A stretch of 64,000 nt of DNA from Anaerolineae bacterium (lineage in GTDB: Bacteria > Chloroflexota > Anaerolineae > Aggregatilineales > Phototrophicaceae), in assembly GCA_023382675.1 (NCBI GenBank), contig JAHDWN010000011.1:81007-145006 (forward strand), given 5' to 3'. Shown here in pieces: positions 59,517-64,000 of this stretch. How positions within the stretch are numbered: position 1 is the stretch's first letter; each line of letters begins with the position of its first letter. The translations under genes were made by a program, and so were the position numbers. The notes under the pieces were generated by a model. The model was not told the origin of the DNA. It did not search any database and saw only the letters and a list, made by a program, of their open reading frames with translations.

Positions 59517-62330
59517 ATGCCAGAAACACAATCCAAGAACGAGATTTTCATCTCCTACTCTCGTGCTGATCAGCCCTTTGTCACGGGACTAATTGTGAGC
59601 CTCGAGAAAATCGGTGGTGATCTGTGGGTGGATACTAGCGATATTCCTAAGGGGGTAGCGTGGTGGCACGAAATCAAGCATGGCATTGAAGGTGCAAATG
59701 CTTTTGTATTCATTATCACTCCAAGTTCACTTGAGTCCGAAGTGTGCAATTGGGAACTCGGTTACGCGATTGAAAACAACAAAAAGATCATCCCGGTTAT
59801 TCATGTTGATCCCGATAAGGTGTTCTTAAAAGACCTTCAGCGCTTACAGTGGTCTAGTCCTGAAGGCAAACAAATAGAGGCCGCCAGGAACTGGATGGCG
59901 CTCCAACGCATTAACTTCATCTTTCTCAGAGAGGCCGATGACTTTGTTGCGGGCGTTCGCGAAATCCTCAATACGGCTCGAACCGATCAACCCTATGTCG
60001 AGGCACACACACGGCTTCTTCAACGTGCAAGAGAGTGGGAAAGCAAAGGACGAGAGACTAGTTTCCTGCTTCGGGGTACAGAAATTAGCGAGGCTGAAGC
60101 CTGGTTGTTGCGCGGCGTCGCACAAGAGTTTCCACCTTCCAAGCTGCATGTTGCCTATATCACCCAGAGTCGTGAGTACGCTCGAAAACAGCGCCAACGC
60201 TCGTTGAGAATTGGTGGAGGAGGATTGGTGCTCCTGATCGGCCTACTCTTTTTTGGCCTGAACCAGTTCCAGGTGGCACAAGAGCGAGAATTCCAACGTG
60301 CCACACAACAGGCAATTGCCCAAACCGAAGTGGCTAATCGGGCAACTCAGCAAGCCATAGCTGAACGCGAAAACGAAAGGGCACGAAGTCTCGAATTGGC
60401 AGAGAGCGCGCGACGAGTATTTTCAGAAGGCGATCCTGATCTTGCATTAGCGCTAGCTATCTTAGCAAACAAAATTGAGGAAGCCCCGGGAGAGGCCCAA
60501 CAAACATTGGCCGATTTAGCCTATGCTCCAGGAACTGTACGGCGGTACGAAGGTTTCCAGGAAGGCGTATTCATGCCTGATGGGAAACATGCGCTTGCAG
60601 CGTTCGACGAGAGCCTTGAGTTGCTTGATCTGGAAAACGGCGCCGCAGTGCGCCCATGGAGTGATCAAGGATACGCAATGATTGCTTCCGAGACAGGAGA
60701 AGCCATATCGTTTATGGGGTCTCGAGTATCTATTTGGGACTTTGCGACGGGACAGACCGTCAATACGTTCACCGGATTCGACGCAAATATAACAGATGCG
60801 GCAATTAGCGCAGATGGTCATGTATTTATCATCGGACTCGAGAATGGGATAGCCCAAGTTTGGGATGCACGTTCACAGGAATTGATTACATCATTTAATT
60901 GGACGGTTAACCACGACTCAATACCAGAGGTTTTGGATCCAACTGAGTGGACACTATTGAAAACGCATGTCGCTATTAGCCCTGATGGACGGACCGCAGT
61001 TTCTGCTGTGAGCAATATTCCGAACTTCGCATTTGTTCTCGAAGACCCAAGACTACAGTGGTGGAATACGAGCAGCGGCGAGATTATTGATCGTCTGGAA
61101 GGCCATGCTGAACCAATCGAAAGTGTGGCAATCAGTTCTGATGGACGTTTCGCTTTATCAGGTGGATACAATGAATTGGTAATGTGGGATTTGACAAATG
61201 GATCCGAAATGCGTCGGTTGTATGGCCCACGGGGATTCGTTCGACATATATCGATTGGTCCTGACAGCAGACAGGCAATCGTGTCGGACGAGACTGGCTT
61301 GAGACTGATTGAACTCCAGTCTGAATCGGAACTCATGAACCTTGATGTTGGAGGGTTTGGCAGGGGAACGCTTGTGACTGCAATGGCGCCGGGGCCGGTT
61401 GAGAATTCGGCGATAATCGGGGGGTTCAATACGGCTAGTTCTCGTGGAGATGCGACCCTCATAGATATTCTTACGGGAACAACGATCCATTCATTTGAGT
61501 GGCACGGGAATACTTTATATCTTGGCACTAGCTCCGATAGAAACCTCGCGGTGCATGTTCACGAGGAGGGGATTGATATCTTAGAATTGACTACGGGGCG
61601 CACTGTTTATACTTATCCGGAATATACAGATGGCAGAATAAGTCCCGATGGGGAGTTGATCCTGGGTCTCGCAAACAACCGTCTCGACGTTTTGGAGGCT
61701 GAAAGCGGGCAAGTGCGCAATTCTCTGGAGGGCTACATTAGTGGCGAGTTTAGTTCTGATAGCCGAACTATCCTCGCTTCCACGGGCAGTGATTTGCATC
61801 TGATGGACTTGAATAACTTCAAGGTCATCCATATCTACGAAGGTTTTACCTATGGTCTGCTTAGTCCTAATGTGGAGACCATTCTGGCTGTAAGGGGCGA
61901 GTGCACATCCCGATCAACGACGTTCTTTCCGTCGAAGCTGAATGGTGAAATCTACGCAATATCATACGAAACTGGCGAAATTCTTAGGCAGATCGCGCCA
62001 TCTCTATGTGTGCAAAGCGCCGTATTTAGTCATAACGGGGAGACACTACTGACAGGTCTTCAAGATGGTAGTGTGAGGTTGTGGGATATGCTGACGGGCG
62101 AGGAAATCAGGCGCGAATGGCATTCCGCAGCGGTCACCGGCGTCATGTTTGGCGAGAGTGATTCGAGCGCATTCTCTGCATCAGAGGATGGAATCATCAA
62201 GCAGTGGAAGATGATGGTGTCCTCCCAGGATCTCATCACTTGGACTTGTTCACATCGCTATGTTTCTGAACTTTCAAACGAGCAACGCGATTTGTTCCAA
62301 ATTGGAGACTCGTCCGTGGTTTGCCGGTGA
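59517..62330 (+). CDS. TIR domain - transmembrane - WD40-type repeat protein
   Basis: A 937-residue protein. Residues 7-150 are a TIR domain (NEIFISYSRADQPFVTGL, LWVDTSDIPKGVAWWHEI, AFVFIITPSSLESEVCNWELGYAIENNKKIIPV). Glu80 in NWELG is at the position of the catalytic Glu of NADase TIRs. A helical region (about 160-225) with RAREWESKGRETSFLLRG is followed by a membrane helix (about 232-250), a Gln/Glu/Arg-rich coiled coil (about 253-300), and a long beta-propeller region (about 330-930). The latter has many AISPDGR, AISSDGRFALSGG and SVRLWDMLTGEEI units. Such proteins may sense a trigger with the propeller and deplete NAD. The gene is clearly AT-richer than its surroundings, suggesting recent acquisition. 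Confidence 0.9.
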   Translation: MPETQSKNEIFISYSRADQPFVTGLIVSLEKIGGDLWVDTSDIPKGVAWWHEIKHGIEGANAFVFIITPSSLESEVCNWELGYAIENNKKIIPVIHVDPDKVFLKDLQRLQWSSPEGKQIEAARNWMALQRINFIFLREADDFVAGVREILNTARTDQPYVEAHTRLLQRAREWESKGRETSFLLRGTEISEAEAWLLRGVAQEFPPSKLHVAYITQSREYARKQRQRSLRIGGGGLVLLIGLLFFGLNQFQVAQEREFQRATQQAIAQTEVANRATQQAIAERENERARSLELAESARRVFSEGDPDLALALAILANKIEEAPGEAQQTLADLAYAPGTVRRYEGFQEGVFMPDGKHALAAFDESLELLDLENGAAVRPWSDQGYAMIASETGEAISFMGSRVSIWDFATGQTVNTFTGFDANITDAAISADGHVFIIGLENGIAQVWDARSQELITSFNWTVNHDSIPEVLDPTEWTLLKTHVAISPDGRTAVSAVSNIPNFAFVLEDPRLQWWNTSSGEIIDRLEGHAEPIESVAISSDGRFALSGGYNELVMWDLTNGSEMRRLYGPRGFVRHISIGPDSRQAIVSDETGLRLIELQSESELMNLDVGGFGRGTLVTAMAPGPVENSAIIGGFNTASSRGDATLIDILTGTTIHSFEWHGNTLYLGTSSDRNLAVHVHEEGIDILELTTGRTVYTYPEYTDGRISPDGELILGLANNRLDVLEAESGQVRNSLEGYISGEFSSDSRTILASTGSDLHLMDLNNFKVIHIYEGFTYGLLSPNVETILAVRGECTSRSTTFFPSKLNGEIYAISYETGEILRQIAPSLCVQSAVFSHNGETLLTGLQDGSVRLWDMLTGEEIRREWHSAAVTGVMFGESDSSAFSASEDGIIKQWKMMVSSQDLITWTCSHRYVSELSNEQRDLFQIGDSSVVCR

Positions 62331-62559
62331 CGATGTCCGCGACTTGAGTCTGACTGGAGTATATGGGGTGAATGTGCGCGCACAACCCTTTACAGCCTGA
62401 AGGTTCTTCGACCCGTTCTCCTAGCTTCTCTCGCCTCACATTCCCAGCGAAGATCGGCCCGTCTCACTCACTAGTCAAAAGCATAGGTTTGGCAGCTAAA
62501 TTGCCCTCTTGACCCGATATGAACCTCGTGCTATTGTTTTGTCAACGTCGGTTTAACTG

Positions 62560-62611
62560 AAAGGAGGTGATCGTGGATAGTCGCAGTCATATGGGGGTGC
62601 ACCCAAACTAG
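62560..62611 (+). CDS. Candidate 12-codon leader peptide with perfect Shine-Dalgarno
   Basis: AAAGGAGGTGATC (62560-62572) is complementary to the 16S rRNA 3' end over its whole length. It is directly followed by GTG at 62573 and 12 sense codons (MDSRSHMGVHPN) ending in TAG at 62611. The spacing from GGAGG to GTG is normal. The coding evidence is only the exceptional ribosome site. It could be a leader peptide that controls the downstream hairpin, or an unrelated sequence with chance similarity. Nothing is encoded downstream on this strand within the window. Confidence 0.35.
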
Positions 62612-62684
62612 CGCCTCACGATCTCTCTTAAGTGATGCGTCCGCACCTCGTGTGCTATGGGCGTACCTCCAGAGACCGCAGACA

Positions 62685-62710
62685 GACGCCCTCGGCTTGC
62701 CGGGGGCGTC
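62685..62710 (+). terminator. Strong GC-rich hairpin
   Basis: Twelve bases at 62685-62696 pair with 62699-62710 with one G-T wobble and a TT centre. On the plus strand ACTGTTTCTCC follows, a weak U tract. It may end the short transcript with the 12-codon ORF, or serve as 3' end of the convergent glycosyltransferase mRNA. Confidence 0.55.
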
Positions 62711-62750
62711 ACTGTTTCTCCTGCCTGTGCCTGAAAAATCCCCGCCAGCC

Positions 62751-63878
62751 CTACAACTCCGCGACCAGCCGTTCCAGTTCTGCCGCGCGCACGTCATACG
62801 AATGGGCGCTGTAGACGTGTGCCTGCCCGGCGGCGGCGATCCGTGTCCGTTCGTCATCGTGCGCCAGGTAATACGCCACTTTCTCACGCAGGTCATCTTC
62901 ATCACTGTAGGTGACGATGTTCTCGCCGGGCGTGAACCAATCGCGCACGCCCGGACGATCATCGGTGATCTGGAAGATGCCTGCCGCCGCCGTTTCGAAC
63001 AGGCGGATGTTGCCACCCCATAAGGCGAAATCGCCGTGCGTGTTGACGCCGATCTTGGCCGCGCCCAGAATCCGCATCGTCTGCTCGCCGAGCGCCTTGC
63101 CGCGCGCAAAACGCCGCAGCGAGGGCGGCACTTCGTGGACACTCCAGATGCCGATGTCGAAGTCGCGCAGGGCTTCCAGTGCCCGCACGCGGTGACTGTA
63201 AAGATGATCCGGCGTCAGCGTGCCGACGAAAGCGATGTCGCAGGCATATTGCTGGCGCTCGGCGTCGCTCAGCGGGTAGGGTTTGTGGAAGTCCGGGTCG
63301 CAGGCGACAATCGGCATGTTGACCATGCGCGGCGCACCCAGTTCGCGCCATTGAATGCCGTGGTAGTAATCTGTGGAGATGACCAGATCGTAGAGTCGGG
63401 CGGCGGCGCGGTCGATGGCCGGGCAGAAAATGATCGGCGAAGTGCCGCAGAAATAGACGATCTTCGTGCCGGTCTCGCGCTTGATCTGCGCCAGCGTCTC
63501 CGGGTAGATGACGTTGTTATCACCGACCATCCAGACCAGGTCGGGTCGGAAGGCGCGCGCCTGCTCGATCAGCCGCGTATTCCGCAGCCGCAGATCTGGA
63601 TTCAGGCGCGGCGGGATGCGGCCGAGCGCAGCGTTGACCAGCTTGCCGGGCGTCATACCCTGCGTGTGGCGGGTCGTGGTGCGTTCGCCGCCGCCAATGA
63701 CAGGATCAGTGCGATAAAATGCCGCCAGCGTATGCCCACGCTTGCGCAGTGCCTTTTCCCAGAAGAATTGCGCCACGCTCGGCGGAAACAGCGGCGGCGT
63801 TTCCCCGGCAGGCGTGGCTTCGCGGGCGGCACGCAGTTGCTCGGGATGATGAATTGGAGCGATGAATAGAATTCTCAA
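62751..63878 (-). CDS. CgeB-like glycosyltransferase
   Basis: A 375-residue GT-B-like protein. I choose the TTG five bases after AAAGGA. The in-frame extension to 63956 would translate an intergenic repeat (SANGQRPTANSPQR), so it is unlikely. The N-terminus LRILFIAPIHHPEQLRAA and FFWEKALRKRGHTLAAFYR suit the acceptor domain. RPDLVWMVGDNNVIYPETL and VYFCGTSPIIFCPAIDRAA follow. The donor half has CDIAFVGTLTPDHLYSHRVRALEAL and ALWGGNIRLFETAAAGIFQITDDRPGVRDWFTPGENIVTYSDEDDLREKVAYYL, the pattern of CgeB and spore-maturation-like glycosyltransferases. The sugar and acceptor are unknown; a cell-surface glycan is likely. Confidence 0.8.
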   Translation of the reverse strand: MRILFIAPIHHPEQLRAAREATPAGETPPLFPPSVAQFFWEKALRKRGHTLAAFYRTDPVIGGGERTTTRHTQGMTPGKLVNAALGRIPPRLNPDLRLRNTRLIEQARAFRPDLVWMVGDNNVIYPETLAQIKRETGTKIVYFCGTSPIIFCPAIDRAAARLYDLVISTDYYHGIQWRELGAPRMVNMPIVACDPDFHKPYPLSDAERQQYACDIAFVGTLTPDHLYSHRVRALEALRDFDIGIWSVHEVPPSLRRFARGKALGEQTMRILGAAKIGVNTHGDFALWGGNIRLFETAAAGIFQITDDRPGVRDWFTPGENIVTYSDEDDLREKVAYYLAHDDERTRIAAAGQAHVYSAHSYDVRAAELERLVAEL

Positions 63879-63916
63879 AGGTGTCCTTTGTGGGCTATTG
63901 GCGGTTGGCCTTTGGC

Positions 63917-63990
63917 CGTTAGCCGAAAATCTCCATTGGCTGTGCAGTGATGGCACATGTGCTAATCTGCTAATGCGCTAATTTGCTGTT
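63917..63990. repeat. Word-like short repeats upstream of the glycosyltransferase
   Basis: CGTTAGCCGAAA (63917-63928) matches 50493-50504 exactly. GCTAAT then recurs three times (63961-63981). The TGTGCTAATC part (63958-63967) is shared with 3016-3025 and 8969-8978. Confidence 0.5.
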
Positions 63991-64000
63991 TCAGCGCCCT

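Larger units (their letters stand above)
62331..62750. other. Intergenic region with sORF/leader RNA candidate
   Basis: No large gene is seen. The stretch holds a 12-codon ORF behind a perfect Shine-Dalgarno sequence and a strong GC-rich hairpin, both annotated separately. The glycosyltransferase gene converges on it from the right. Confidence 0.5.

Noticed and set aside
62560-62572. Fragment of a 16S rRNA gene
   Set aside because: The 13 bases match the complement of the 16S 3' end but the flanks do not resemble rRNA. A Shine-Dalgarno site explains them better.
63879-63956. Upstream start of the CgeB-like glycosyltransferase at 63956
   Set aside because: The extra 26 codons translate a dispersed intergenic repeat, and a good ribosome site lies just before the TTG at 63878.
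1-64000. tRNA, rRNA, insertion sequences, integrases, phage genes
   Set aside because: None was recognised on either strand by reading. Dedicated tools could still find a short tRNA that was missed.

Overview
The window looks like chromosomal DNA of a bacterium of the phylum Chloroflexota (Anaerolineae-like). This is inferred from gene content and style: high-GC coding sequence, many GTG/TTG starts behind clear Shine-Dalgarno sites, secreted proteins with Pro/Thr linkers and SH3 domains, TIGR00266, DUF2202, an Sqd2-like glycosyltransferase, and CHAT and TIR-WD40 proteins. No rRNA, tRNA, CRISPR array, integrase or insertion sequence was seen. Small REP-like hairpins and short word-like repeats recur between genes.

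Layout. 0-5 kb: the end of an acylphosphatase gene, a GIY-YIG protein, and amino-sugar recycling genes (a MurK-like kinase, murQ, and a SIS-type glucosamine-6-phosphate deaminase). 5-9.6 kb: aldehyde dehydrogenase, a membrane-anchored DsbA-like protein, and two exported proteins, the second behind a possible structured leader. 9.6-11.8 kb: a lone long prokaryotic Argonaute whose first catalytic Asp appears replaced. 11.9-22.5 kb: a central-energy block of a dihydroorotate-dehydrogenase-like protein, pyruvate:ferredoxin oxidoreductase, membrane pyrophosphatase and pyruvate phosphate dikinase. 22.7-26.4 kb: a zinc-finger protein, a lipid-type glycosyltransferase, an RfaE2-like nucleotidyltransferase and Sua5. 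26.6-31.3 kb: tandem exported FecR-like paralogues, then a two-gene phosphorelay. 31.4-40.5 kb: dihydrolipoamide dehydrogenase and an Mrp cation/proton antiporter operon (A-B fusion, C, D, E, F, G) coupled to a phosphoesterase, then a BON protein. 40.5-48.3 kb: polyprenol-phosphate mannosyltransferase, an unknown protein, an SsnA-like amidohydrolase, nagA, a GNAT enzyme, an exported protein, TIGR00266 and a phosphoribosyltransferase. 48.3-54.8 kb: a two-component pair, DUF2202, and an ApbE / SH3 / ferric-reductase-type membrane operon. 55-57.1 kb: ftsY and prfB. 57.1-62.3 kb: a CHAT protease-like membrane protein followed by an AT-richer TIR-TM-WD40 protein, a candidate defence or cell-death pair. 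62.3-64 kb: a possible leader RNA with a 12-codon ORF, and a CgeB-like glycosyltransferase.

How the genes fit together. MurK-like kinase, MurQ, NagA and the SIS deaminase form a complete route from MurNAc to fructose 6-phosphate, scattered over three loci. PFOR, PPDK and the pyrophosphatase link pyruvate, PEP and PPi with a membrane ion gradient that the Mrp antiporter could use. The strongest candidates for undescribed biology are the catalytically impaired Argonaute, the CHAT + TIR-WD40 pair, the ApbE-centred operon, and the leader RNAs near 8.9, 33.0 and 62.6 kb.
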